A stretch of 58,218 nucleotides of DNA, from NCBI RefSeq assembly GCF_016213215.1, contig NZ_JACRAW010000156.1, positions 1 through 58,218 of the forward strand. Direction: 5' to 3'. How positions within the stretch are numbered: the stretch's first letter is position 1; every line of letters starts with the position of its first letter. This DNA is from Bradyrhizobium sp. Its GTDB lineage: Bacteria; Pseudomonadota; Alphaproteobacteria; Rhizobiales; Xanthobacteraceae. Below, piece after piece: positions 17,047 through 25,169 of the stretch. The notes under the pieces were generated by a model. The model did not search any database. It worked only from the letters and a program-made list of their open reading frames with translations, and was not told the origin of the DNA. Position numbers and translations under genes: made by a program.

Positions 17047-18180
17047 ATGACGTTTTCGGGATTGGGCATGCATCTGGGAAACCTGTCGCGTCTGTCGAAC
17101 GCATTGTCGCGCTCGATCAGCCCCGAGAACTTCACCGGAGAAAAGGGCAAGGGCGGGATGTCGGTGGACGGCCCGGCGGCTGCCCAGGCGCGCGACCTGG
17201 GACAAGGTTGGAAGATATCGCCTTACGTGACGATCGCGCCGGGGACGACATTCACGCTGGCCGACATCGAGGGTCAGGGCGCTATACAACAGATCTGGAT
17301 GACCATCGCGGCGCGCGGCCGTCTTCGCCACTGCATCCTCCGCGCCTATTGGGACGATCAGGTCCAGCCGAGCGTCGAATGTCCGGTGGGCGACTTCTTT
17401 GCCTGCGGATGGGAGGAGTTTGCCCAGGTCTCCTCCCTTGCGGTGTGCGTCAATCCGGGCCGCGGTTTCAATTGCTATTGGGAAATGCCCTTCCGCAAGC
17501 GCGCGCGTTTCACGCTCGAAAACCGCGGCGACGAGACGCAGACCGTCTACTATCAGATCAACTACACGCTCACGGACGTGCCGGAGGACTGCGCCTATTT
17601 CCATGCGCAGTTTCGGCGCACCAACCCGGTCCCTTACAAGCAGGTCCACACCATCCTGGATGGCGTTTCCGGGACGGGCCACTACGTCGGGACGTACATG
17701 GCCTGGGGTGTCAACAACAACGGTTGGTGGGGCGAAGGAGAGATCAAGTTCTACCTCGACGGCGATGGCGAATTCCCCACGATCTGCGGCACCGGAACCG
17801 AGGATTATTTCTGCGGCGCCTACAATTTCGATCCGCACGTACCCTGGCTTCTCGGACATCCAGGACAGACTGGCGGGCCGCAGCCTCGTTTTCTTGAATA
17901 CAACACGCCCTATGCCGGGCTGCCGCAGGTCATACGGCCCGACGGCGTCTACCGATCGCAGCAGCGCTTCGGCATGTACCGCTGGCACATCCCCGATCCG
18001 GTGCGCTTCCAAAAAGACTTGCGCGTGACCATGCAGGCGCTTGGCTGGCGCTCTGGCCCAAGCGAGCCGAAATACCTGCCACTGCGGGACGACGTGGCCT
18101 CGGTCGCGTTCTGGTACCAGACGCTGCCCGCGGCTCCTTTTCCCGAGCTTCCTCCTTCCCACTACCTCGAGGTCGATTAG
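17047..18180 (+). CDS. GH172 (DUF2961) family glycoside hydrolase, possible D-arabinofuranosidase
   Basis: A 377-residue protein with the characteristic DUF2961 phrases: ENFTGEKGKGG near residue 27, RAYWDDQVQPSVECPVGDFF, then EGEIKFYLDGD and GTGTEDYFCGAY, whose glutamates fit the paired acidic catalytic residues of the family. Characterised GH172 members act on difructose dianhydride or D-arabinofuranose linkages; some cleave mycobacterial D-arabinan. No signal peptide is visible, so action in the cytoplasm is expected. It begins 13 bases after the DprE2-like gene, in the same operon. That suggests trimming, recycling or editing of the arabinose product, but this is inference. Confidence 0.82.
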   Translation: MTFSGLGMHLGNLSRLSNALSRSISPENFTGEKGKGGMSVDGPAAAQARDLGQGWKISPYVTIAPGTTFTLADIEGQGAIQQIWMTIAARGRLRHCILRAYWDDQVQPSVECPVGDFFACGWEEFAQVSSLAVCVNPGRGFNCYWEMPFRKRARFTLENRGDETQTVYYQINYTLTDVPEDCAYFHAQFRRTNPVPYKQVHTILDGVSGTGHYVGTYMAWGVNNNGWWGEGEIKFYLDGDGEFPTICGTGTEDYFCGAYNFDPHVPWLLGHPGQTGGPQPRFLEYNTPYAGLPQVIRPDGVYRSQQRFGMYRWHIPDPVRFQKDLRVTMQALGWRSGPSEPKYLPLRDDVASVAFWYQTLPAAPFPELPPSHYLEVD

Positions 18181-18307
18181 GTTTGGCCTGGAGCGCGTAC
18201 GGATCTGGCCGTCAGCAGTCCCGCCTTCCATCGAACCGTCCAGCCGCGGCCGGAGCCCGCGGGCGTTGCCGTCGCCTCGATATTGGAGGTTGCAAACGCG
18301 CGCGGGC

Positions 18308-19045
18308 ATGGCAATGCTGGCGGCGATGGCCGCCCGATCCGACGACAAGTCCAGCAAATCGGAAGCAGCAGATGCGCCGCATTACCACGGCCATCGCGAG
18401 CGGCTGCGCGAGCGCTTCTACGCGGCCGGCCCCGACGCGCTGAGCGACTACGAGCTGCTGGAGATGGCGCTGTTTCCGGCGCTCCCGCGACGCGACACCA
18501 AGCCACTGGCCAAGACCCTGATCAAGTCCTTCGGCTCGTTCGCCGAAGTCATTCACGCCCCCGTCGCGCGCCTGCGCGAGATCGACGGCATCGGCGAAGC
18601 CTCCATCAACCAGCTCAAGCTGATCGCCGCCGCCGCCAGCCGCGTGGCGAGGGGCGAAGTGCAGCAGCGCAGCGCGTTGTCGTCCTGGAACGAGGTCATC
18701 GACTACTGCCGCACCAGCATGGCCTTCGCCGACAAGGAGCAGTTTCGCCTGCTCTTCCTCGACAAGCGCAACCAGCTCATCGCGGACGAGGTGCAGCAGA
18801 CCGGCACGGTCGACCACACTCCGGTCTATCCGCGCGAAGTGATCAAGCGCGCACTGGAATTGTCGGCGACCGCGCTGATCCTGGTGCACAACCACCCCTC
18901 CGGCGACCCCTCGCCGTCGCAGGCCGACATCCAGATGACGAAAGCGATCATCGAGATCGCGAAGCCGCTCGGCATCGCCGTGCACGACCACATCATTGTC
19001 GGCAAGAGCGGACACGCGAGTCTGAAGGGGATGCGGCTCATCTGA
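18308..19045 (+). CDS. radC: RadC family JAB/MPN-domain protein
   Basis: About 245 residues from the ATG at 18308; nearby in-frame ATGs at 18314 and 18326 are possible. A helix-hairpin-helix segment (LREIDGIGEASI) precedes a metalloprotease-like JAMM motif HNHPSGDPSPSQAD. RadC was named for DNA repair but its real activity is unsettled. The frame is open back to 18041 through the end of the GH172 gene, which I consider fortuitous. In relatives it commonly lies beside map. Confidence 0.93.
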   Translation: MAMLAAMAARSDDKSSKSEAADAPHYHGHRERLRERFYAAGPDALSDYELLEMALFPALPRRDTKPLAKTLIKSFGSFAEVIHAPVARLREIDGIGEASINQLKLIAAAASRVARGEVQQRSALSSWNEVIDYCRTSMAFADKEQFRLLFLDKRNQLIADEVQQTGTVDHTPVYPREVIKRALELSATALILVHNHPSGDPSPSQADIQMTKAIIEIAKPLGIAVHDHIIVGKSGHASLKGMRLI

Positions 19046-19166
19046 CATCAGGCAGGCTTGCTGACCTTTCGTCGAGCTTCGCATTTACCATCTGTTAACT
19101 CTCCGCTTCGCGTTTCACGCGTTCCGTGAGACAAAAACTCATCATCGAAACGGAGGGGATCGATCG

Positions 19167-19340
19167 ATGATCAATCAGATGGCAGTGCGCGTGTGGGACG
19201 GGTTCTTGTCGATGCTGAGCCCGGGTTTTCTGATCGACAGTCTCCTGGATTGGATCGAGAAACTGAGTGGGCCAATCGAGCCGGCGCAAGCCGACGGGAT
19301 GGTTCGCAATGAGGTCCATTTCAAAGGGCTCCTCGATTGA
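19167..19340 (+). CDS. Small hypothetical protein, 57 residues
   Basis: An ATG at 19167 is preceded by GGAGGGG at about 19152-19158, a near-ideal ribosome-binding site. The frame runs 57 codons to a TGA at 19338-19340. The product begins MINQMAVRVWDGFL and has an amphipathic or hydrophobic first half (FLSMLSPGFLIDSLLDWI) that could associate with membrane, then a polar tail. A 12-bp-stem hairpin follows 36 bases after the stop, as expected for a short transcription unit. No family recognised. Confidence 0.5.
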   Translation: MINQMAVRVWDGFLSMLSPGFLIDSLLDWIEKLSGPIEPAQADGMVRNEVHFKGLLD

Positions 19341-19376
19341 TTTGAGCGGGCGACGCAATCAACAGCGACCGAGACC

Positions 19377-19421
19377 AAAGCGCGATGAGATCAGAATAGG
19401 TCATCATCGCGCTTTGCTTTT
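19377..19421. terminator. Strong hairpin, probable bidirectional terminator
   Basis: AAAGCGCGATGA (19377-19388) pairs perfectly with TCATCGCGCTTT (19404-19415) across a 15-base loop. GCTTTT follows on the plus strand, and an A-rich arm serves the other direction. It lies between the small plus-strand ORF and the end of the minus-strand MaoC-like gene. The wording also resembles a repeat-type terminator that I associate with Bradyrhizobium genomes. Confidence 0.75.
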
Positions 19422-19561
19422 GATCAAGCACGAGGCGATCATGCTACGGGCTTCGCCAAGGCGGGCATCGGAGAAGAGCTGAGCATACCCACCGTTCGAT
19501 CGAGCTTGGCGCTCAGCTGCTACATAACGGCACGTCAAAGATCGCACGAAAGTGCGCCCGC

Positions 19562-20425
19562 TCACGGCGCCGCGGCCGACCAGCTTCCCACGATCGCGTG
19601 GCGCGGATCGCCGGCGAGCGAAAGACCGAAGTGCATGTTGTCGGGCTCTTGCACGGCCGACAGGATCACATCGGTATCGTAGAAGATCGGTCCCTTGATC
19701 CAGAGCGCGAGCGCTCCCGCCTCGCGCTCGGGAATCTCGAGATGGGCAAGACACAATCCGACCGCGCGCTGGGGATGCATGAAGGCGGATTTGAAACCGA
19801 AACCCCTGGCGTAAGGCGACCACAGGTGGATGCCGTTATAGTCGCCGGTCAGCCCGCCGAAGGCCAGTCCGCCCGATTTCGGCGTGCGAAACGCCGCAAC
19901 CGTGGACGCTGCCGAAAGGTCGGGAGAGGCGGGCGGAGTCACAGGCGCCGACGGCTGGTCGAAACGTCCCCGGTAAAAATAGGTGACGACGCTTTCCCAA
20001 TCGCAATCACCGCCGGGGGACAAGCGGGTGTGAAGATCGACCTCCAAACCCTTTTCAACGACCCGACGCCCGCCGATAGAGGTCTCGAAGGCGTACTCGG
20101 CATTGCGGTCGAGCGGAAGGTGGCGAACGAGACGATTGCGAATCTGCAGCGCATTCCATAGCGGCAGGGGAAAGGCGGGATGAGTGAGCACCGCCAGTTG
20201 CAGGCGGAAGCCCAGCACATGCGGGTAGAGCACGCATCCGGCCTCTCGTCCCGTCGCCTCTCGGAAACGCGCCTCGTGCTCGCCGCCGATACGGACCCCT
20301 GTCCAGCGCTCGACCAGATCCGGCAATTCGGGCTGCTTCGGCAGGCGGGGCGAACGCAGGAAGGCGCGCGCCATGAAGGCAAAAGCGGACGGCGGGCGCC
20401 GGTGTTCGACAATCACGCGGGTCAT
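19562..20425 (-). CDS. MaoC-like hotdog-fold protein
   Basis: A 287-residue protein from the ATG at 20425; a GTG at 20455 would add ten residues. The C-terminal half carries GGLTGDYNGIHLWSPYARGFGF, a variant of the hydratase-2/MaoC motif where Asp and His are catalytic. The N-terminal half looks like a second, degenerate hotdog. A role as acyl-CoA or acyl-ACP dehydratase or thioesterase-like protein is likely. It is divergent from a TetR regulator with an AT-rich dyad between them, so it is the obvious candidate target of that regulator. Confidence 0.72.
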   Translation of the reverse strand: MTRVIVEHRRPPSAFAFMARAFLRSPRLPKQPELPDLVERWTGVRIGGEHEARFREATGREAGCVLYPHVLGFRLQLAVLTHPAFPLPLWNALQIRNRLVRHLPLDRNAEYAFETSIGGRRVVEKGLEVDLHTRLSPGGDCDWESVVTYFYRGRFDQPSAPVTPPASPDLSAASTVAAFRTPKSGGLAFGGLTGDYNGIHLWSPYARGFGFKSAFMHPQRAVGLCLAHLEIPEREAGALALWIKGPIFYDTDVILSAVQEPDNMHFGLSLAGDPRHAIVGSWSAAAP

Positions 20426-20493
20426 CGTCCACCGCCCGGGCGGTTTGCCACGCACTTCCCGGCCACATTACGCATGCGCACAGCTACCGAATA

Positions 20494-20527
20494 ATATAGA
20501 ATACAATTATATAATATCGTTCTATAT
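20494..20527. promoter_or_regulatory. Nested dyad operator between MaoC-like gene and tetR
   Basis: ATATAGAA (20494-20501) and TTCTATAT (20520-20527) form an 8-bp inverted repeat. Centred on exactly the same axis (20510.5) is the perfect 10-bp palindrome ATTATATAAT (20506-20515). The whole 34-bp element is strikingly AT-rich within GC-rich DNA. It abuts the TetR start codon, so the bound repressor would block its own gene and the divergent one. Confidence 0.75.
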
Positions 20528-21154
20528 ATGCCAGTCAAGAACAGCAAATCGCCCCGTCCCGCCCGCGCCGCCCATGGCCAGCGCCGGCATGACCTGATGA
20601 AGGCGGGCCGGGCGTGCTTTGCCGAATCCGGTGTCGAAGGCACGACCGTCGAGGATCTGCTGTCGCGCAGCGGCGCCAGCATCGGCAGCCTGTACCAGCA
20701 CTTCAAGGGCAAGGACGGCCTTGCCGCCGCGCTCTATCTCGAGGGGATGGAGATGTTCTTTGCCAAGGCACGGGCGCGGCTGCGCGGCGCGGAAACGACT
20801 GCCGACGGCGCCAAGGCGCTGGTCCGCGCCTATTTCGACTGCGCGGAAGAAGATCCTGGAGCCACCTCGTTCCTGATCAAGGCGCGCGAATATCTCGACA
20901 AGACGCGCTATGCCGCCGAGATCGAACGCAAGAATGCGGAGTTCATGCCGGAAGTCGGCGCCTGGTTTCGGCAGAAGATCAAGGCGCGCGAACTGCGCGA
21001 GATCGCCCCGGACTACATCATGGCGATCATCGAGGGGCCGGCGCGACAGTATGTGAAACGCTGGCTGGCTGCACCGGGCGCGCCGTTGAAAGAGGCTCGC
21101 GAAGTGCTGGCGCAGGCGGCGTGGGACGCCCTGCGCCGTTCAGGTAAAGAGTGA
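20528..21154 (+). CDS. TetR/AcrR family transcriptional regulator
   Basis: A 208-residue repressor-like protein. The N-terminal helix-turn-helix covers about residues 18-66, with the signature TTVEDLLSRSGASIGSLYQHFKGKDGL. The C-terminal ligand-binding domain resembles the YsiA/TetR_C type. The start ATG at 20528 directly abuts the dyad, leaving no Shine-Dalgarno, so translation may be leaderless or begin slightly downstream. The divergent MaoC-like gene is the likely regulon, together with autoregulation. Confidence 0.9.
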   Translation: MPVKNSKSPRPARAAHGQRRHDLMKAGRACFAESGVEGTTVEDLLSRSGASIGSLYQHFKGKDGLAAALYLEGMEMFFAKARARLRGAETTADGAKALVRAYFDCAEEDPGATSFLIKAREYLDKTRYAAEIERKNAEFMPEVGAWFRQKIKARELREIAPDYIMAIIEGPARQYVKRWLAAPGAPLKEAREVLAQAAWDALRRSGKE

Positions 21155-21178
21155 GGCGTCACCTGGCGCAATAGCCCG

Positions 21179-21199
21179 GCGAGCAGGAGCCCTGCTCGC
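21179..21199. terminator. Stem-loop between convergent genes
   Basis: GCGAGCAGG (21179-21187) pairs perfectly with CCTGCTCGC (21191-21199) over a three-base loop. It lies 25 bases after the TetR stop and before the convergent glycine-zipper gene. No T-run follows, so termination may need Rho or only stabilise the 3' end. Confidence 0.45.
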
Positions 21200-21265
21200 A
21201 TTGCCACGAGAATCCGGCCCTCATTACGAGCGGGCGATCAGTCGGATGAAATGGCCCGGGCCGTC

Positions 21266-21571
21266 TCAGTAGCAGTAACGGGGATCGACGCGAACATAGT
21301 GACCGTCGGGACGCTGCATGTAACAGCCCCGCTGGTAGTAGTAATAGCCCGCGCGCCGCCGCTCGCCCTCGGAAGCAATCGCTGCCCCCGTTCCCGCCCC
21401 GACGATCGCTCCCACAGCGGCGCCGCGGCCGCCGCCAATGGCGCCACCGACGATGGCTCCGCCGACGCCGCCCAATATTGCACCGCCGATGGCATCCTGA
21501 GCCGACGCCTCATGGACCGGCATCGCCATGGCCGTGGTCAAGCACGCCACAATTCCGAGAGTTCGAAGCAT
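21266..21571 (-). CDS. Small exported glycine-zipper protein
   Basis: A 101-residue protein with an N-terminal signal sequence (residues 1-24). A glycine-zipper stretch of repeated GxxxG spacing (GGAILGGVGGAIVGGAIGGG) follows, then a Tyr/Arg/Cys-rich tail with YYYYQRGC. Such proteins associate with or insert into the envelope, but their function is generally unknown. A protein with similar design is encoded at 52072-52470. The 280 bp up to the next gene hold no recognisable feature. Confidence 0.75.
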   Translation of the reverse strand: MLRTLGIVACLTTAMAMPVHEASAQDAIGGAILGGVGGAIVGGAIGGGRGAAVGAIVGAGTGAAIASEGERRRAGYYYYQRGCYMQRPDGHYVRVDPRYCY

Positions 21572-21851
21572 TTCTTGTTCTCCGTTTCGCCCCTGCTATT
21601 ACGTTGTTCGCAGCAGATTGACAAAGGTCAACCGTCCGCGGTTACCCGCGAAAAAAGGCCGGTTCGCGACGCTGGACCCGAGGGGCGCTGGTGAATAGTC
21701 GCAGCGAATTCCGCAGCGGTTCGAATCGCCCTCGCGCCGAATGGGACGGGCGTTCAGGACGCCGATTCGGCGTGGCTGCCGTGCGATCGCGATTCGATGC
21801 AGTTCCGGTCGAGCCGAGCGACTGCCCTCGGCGGCGGCTGCCGTCAGCCGG

Positions 21852-22541
21852 CTACTGCCTCAGCATGATCAGCGGGTCGGCGGTATCGGGCACGCGCCGC
21901 CATTGCGCATTGTCGTCGGCCTCGAACTGCCAGGCCTCGCCGCCATTGGACATCAGGATGATCTGGCCGCGCTCCAGTCGCCATTGCGACGGGTTGAATT
22001 GCGCGATCGACGGATCGCACTTCGGCTTGACGAAGACCTGGAAATTATCCTGGCCGGCATCGTTGTTGGTCAGCGTGAGCCCACAGATCGGCTGGCCGTT
22101 GCGGCGCACCATGGCCCAGTCACCGATCATCTGGTCCATCGACTTCGCCATTGAGCGCGCGGCCGCGAGGTTCTGCAGGATGTAGACGCCCTCGCCCTGG
22201 CGCAGCCCTTCGAAGATTCCGGTCTCGACTTCCGTGAGGTCGATCACCGATTCGCCCGTGGCGTCCTGCAGGCGCACGATATCGAGGCCCCTGACGCTCC
22301 AGGCGGTGATTTCCCTGGTGAACGGCAGCGCCTTCGCGCAGCCAGGCTCAAGCTCAAGCTTCGAGCCCTGTCCCGCCGCATCACTCTTGAGCGTGACTAC
22401 GCAGGTCTTGCTGCGTTCGGTCGTGGAAAGCTCCCACTGCCCGATCATGTCCTTCTTGAGGCTCGTCGTGTCCTGCGCGCGCGCCGGCAGGGCGGCGAGC
22501 GCGATCAACATCGCAGGCCCGACAACAAAACGAATAATCAT
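21852..22541 (-). CDS. Exported protein with two AprI/Inh-like repeats
   Basis: A 229-residue protein with a signal peptide ending near PARAQ (residue 23). Two copies of an Inh-type beta-barrel unit follow: IGQWELS with a Cys pair (KTCVVTL, EPGCAKAL) and IGDWAMV with a matching pair (PICGLTL, KPKCDPS). AprI/Inh proteins inhibit serralysin-type metalloproteases in the periplasm; a doubled form may do something else. Its ATG overlaps the stop of the upstream dehydrogenase, making it the last gene of the ABC operon. Confidence 0.75.
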   Translation of the reverse strand: MIIRFVVGPAMLIALAALPARAQDTTSLKKDMIGQWELSTTERSKTCVVTLKSDAAGQGSKLELEPGCAKALPFTREITAWSVRGLDIVRLQDATGESVIDLTEVETGIFEGLRQGEGVYILQNLAAARSMAKSMDQMIGDWAMVRRNGQPICGLTLTNNDAGQDNFQVFVKPKCDPSIAQFNPSQWRLERGQIILMSNGGEAWQFEADDNAQWRRVPDTADPLIMLRQ

Positions 22542-23530
22542 CCACGGTCCTTCACCGGGGTCTCCGGGACCGGCGTCAACGGCGGCTTTCCGGCGAACCA
22601 GGTTTTCAGATTGTCGACCACGAGCTGGTCCATCGCGTTCCGCGTTACCACGGAAGCCGAACCGATGTGTGGCAGCAGTACGACATTCTGCATGGTCTTT
22701 AATTCATCCGGCACGTTCGGCTCGTTGGCGAACACGTCCAGCCCCGCCGCCAGGATGGTGCCCGATTTCAGCGCCTGCACCAAAGCGGGCTCGTCGACCA
22801 CGGAGCCGCGCGCGACATTGATGAGCACGCCGCGCGGCCCCAAGGCCTTCAGCACCTCGGCATTGATCATCTTCGTCGTAGCGGCGCCGCCGGGCACGAT
22901 GACGATCAGCGTATCCACCGCCTTGGCCATCTCGATCAGGTCGGGATAGTGCTTGTAGGCGACACCGCTCGCCGGATTGCGCGAATGATAGACGACCGGA
23001 ACGCGCGAGGCATCGAGGCGCCGGGCAACGGCCTGTCCGATCCGGCCCATCCCGACAATGCCGACCTTGCGGTCGCGCAGCGAGCCCACGCTCAGGGGAT
23101 AATTCTGGGTCAGCCACAGGCCGGAGCGCAGGTAGCGGTCGGCCTTGACGAATTCGCGCAACGTGGCGATCAGAAGCCCCATGGCGACGTCGGCGACCTC
23201 TTCCGTCAGCACGTCAGGCGTGTTGGTGACGACGATGTTGTGCTCGCGCGCATAGGCCGAATCGACATGGTCGTAGCCGACGCCAAAGCTCGCGATGATC
23301 TCGAGCCTGGGAAAGCGCGCCAGCGATTCCTTGTCGGCTGGTACCGTGTGATACGTCACGGCCATGCCGCGAACCTTTTCGAACACCGACGGCGGAAGCC
23401 GCTCGAGATCGGCCCGCGTTTCCGATTTGTGCAGCACGTAATGATCGGTGAAGCCGTTCTCGATGATCGGCCGGAGCGGCCCGTAGATCACAAGGTCGAT
23501 CTTCTCGGAAGAAATCGGACCGCCCACCAT
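22538..23530 (-). CDS. D-2-hydroxyacid dehydrogenase (glyoxylate/hydroxypyruvate reductase-like)
   Basis: A 330-residue NAD(P)-dependent enzyme. The Rossmann motif GMGRIGQAVARRL, the Arg in NVARGSVVDEPAL, an acidic residue and the catalytic His in LLPHIGSAS are in the expected order. It reduces a 2-keto acid or oxidises a D-2-hydroxy acid; length and motifs suit the GRHPR group. It shares a base with the permease stop upstream and overlaps the AprI-like gene downstream. The transporter may therefore import a substrate related to this reaction. Confidence 0.88.
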   Translation of the reverse strand: MVGGPISSEKIDLVIYGPLRPIIENGFTDHYVLHKSETRADLERLPPSVFEKVRGMAVTYHTVPADKESLARFPRLEIIASFGVGYDHVDSAYAREHNIVVTNTPDVLTEEVADVAMGLLIATLREFVKADRYLRSGLWLTQNYPLSVGSLRDRKVGIVGMGRIGQAVARRLDASRVPVVYHSRNPASGVAYKHYPDLIEMAKAVDTLIVIVPGGAATTKMINAEVLKALGPRGVLINVARGSVVDEPALVQALKSGTILAAGLDVFANEPNVPDELKTMQNVVLLPHIGSASVVTRNAMDQLVVDNLKTWFAGKPPLTPVPETPVKDRG

Positions 23531-24366
23531 CAGCTTTCCTTTCCAAGCGCGCTTTCATGCCAGCGCCGCAACACCAGATGCGAAGTTAGCGCCAGCAACC
23601 CATAGATGACAATCCCGGCCAGCGAGAGCAGGAGCAGCGCTGCGAACATGCGTGGTATGTTGAGTCGATAGCCGGATTCGGCGATGCGATAGGCAAGTCC
23701 GGAACCCGCGCCGGCCGTGCCAGCCGCAATCTCGGCGACGACGGCGCCGATCAGCGACAGCCCGCCGGCAATTCGCAAGCCACCCAGGATGTACGGCAGC
23801 GCCGACGGCAGCTTGAGGAATCGCAGTGTCTGCAGGCGCGAGGCGCCGTAGAGCTGGAACAGGCCCAGGAGGTTGCGATCGACCGAGCTCAGCCCGAGCG
23901 TGGTGTTGGACAGGATCGGGAAGAACGCCACGATGAACGCGCACACCACCACCGCGGTCTGCTGCGGCAGGTAGATCAGAAGCAGCGGCGCGATCGCGAT
24001 GACCGGCGTCACCTGCAGGATCACGGCGTAGGGGAACAGCGAATATTCCAGCCATCGCGACTGGCTGAACAACAGCGCCAGCGCGATGCCGCCGACCGCG
24101 GCGGCAACGAATCCTTCGAGCGTGGTGAGCAGCGTCGTCAATAACGATTGCGACAGCACCGCCCAGTCGGCCAGAAGCGTGTGAAACACCGCCATCGGCG
24201 ACGGCAGCACGTAGGGAGGGATGTTGTTGAGGCGGACCACGAGCTCCCAGACGGCGAGGCCGGCGGCGAGCACGAGCAGCGGAAGCAGGATGCGCACGAC
24301 GCGCAGGGCGGCGCTGCCGGTCGCGGCGGTCGTCGGCGCAACGGTCTGCGGCGGCAGCGAACTCAT
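23530..24366 (-). CDS. ABC transporter permease (NitT/TauT/ThiX type)
   Basis: A 278-residue inner-membrane protein from the ATG at 24366, which overlaps the ATPase stop in an ATGA arrangement. It has about six helices. The EAA-like loop is around GLFQLYGASRLQTLRFLKLPSALPYIL, which contacts the ATPase. Homologous systems import nitrate, taurine, sulfonates or pyrimidine precursors. The open frame continues 78 codons upstream inside the ATPase gene, but the family length supports this start. Confidence 0.88.
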   Translation of the reverse strand: MSSLPPQTVAPTTAATGSAALRVVRILLPLLVLAAGLAVWELVVRLNNIPPYVLPSPMAVFHTLLADWAVLSQSLLTTLLTTLEGFVAAAVGGIALALLFSQSRWLEYSLFPYAVILQVTPVIAIAPLLLIYLPQQTAVVVCAFIVAFFPILSNTTLGLSSVDRNLLGLFQLYGASRLQTLRFLKLPSALPYILGGLRIAGGLSLIGAVVAEIAAGTAGAGSGLAYRIAESGYRLNIPRMFAALLLLSLAGIVIYGLLALTSHLVLRRWHESALGKES

Positions 24367-25169
24367 AGCGCCGCCCTCCCGGAATAGGACGGCGCGAGCG
24401 CGTCCGACACCCTGCGGCAATAGCTGAAGTAGGCCTGTGAGGCGCGGAAATTCTCGCCGCGCTCGCCCGGAGTCTCGATGGCGATCTCGGCACCGATGCG
24501 GCCGGGCCGCGCGGTCATGACCACCACCCGCTGGGACAGGTAGACCGACTCGAGCACCGAATGGGTGACGAAGATGACGGTCTTGCGCAGGTCGCGCCAC
24601 AGCGCGAGCAGGTCATTGTTGAGGCGAAAGCGCGTGATCTCGTCGAGCGCGGCGAACGGCTCGTCCATCAGCAGGATCTCGGGATCGGTGACGAGAGCGC
24701 GCGCCAGCGACACCCGCATCTTCATCCCGCCGGACAGCTCGTGTGGGTACGCCTCGGCAAAGTCGGCAAGCCCGACGCGCTCCAGGGCTTCCACGACATG
24801 CGCATCGGCCTTCGCCGCCGGCACGCCGGCGAGCTTCAGCGGCAGGCGCACGTTCTCGCCGACGCTGGTCCATGGCATCAAGGTCGGCTCCTGAAACACG
24901 AAGCCGATGGCGTGTCCCGGCCGCAGCTCGCCCTGGTGATGCGAGACCTGGACCGATCCCGACGTCGGCGCGCTCAGGCCGGCGATCAGGCGAAGCGCCG
25001 TCGACTTGCCGCAGCCGGAAGGCCCGAGCAGCGAGACGAATTCGCCCTTGCGCACGGCAAGGTCCAACGGGCCCAGCGCAATGACGCGGCTGTCATAGGC
25101 TTTGGTGACGCCGCGCAGGCTGACGGCAAGGCCGGCACCGGGTTCGAACGCGGCAGCAGAGTCCTGCAT
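24363..25169 (-). CDS. ABC transporter ATP-binding protein (SsuB/TauB type)
   Basis: A 268-residue ATPase. Walker A GPSGCGKST, signature LSGGMKMRVSLARAL, Walker B LLMDEPFAAL and the switch-region His in FVTHSV are all present. The start codon overlaps the stop of the substrate-binding protein by one base and its stop overlaps the permease start. Three-component uptake is therefore encoded as a coupled set. Confidence 0.92.
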   Translation of the reverse strand: MQDSAAAFEPGAGLAVSLRGVTKAYDSRVIALGPLDLAVRKGEFVSLLGPSGCGKSTALRLIAGLSAPTSGSVQVSHHQGELRPGHAIGFVFQEPTLMPWTSVGENVRLPLKLAGVPAAKADAHVVEALERVGLADFAEAYPHELSGGMKMRVSLARALVTDPEILLMDEPFAALDEITRFRLNNDLLALWRDLRKTVIFVTHSVLESVYLSQRVVVMTARPGRIGAEIAIETPGERGENFRASQAYFSYCRRVSDALAPSYSGRAAL

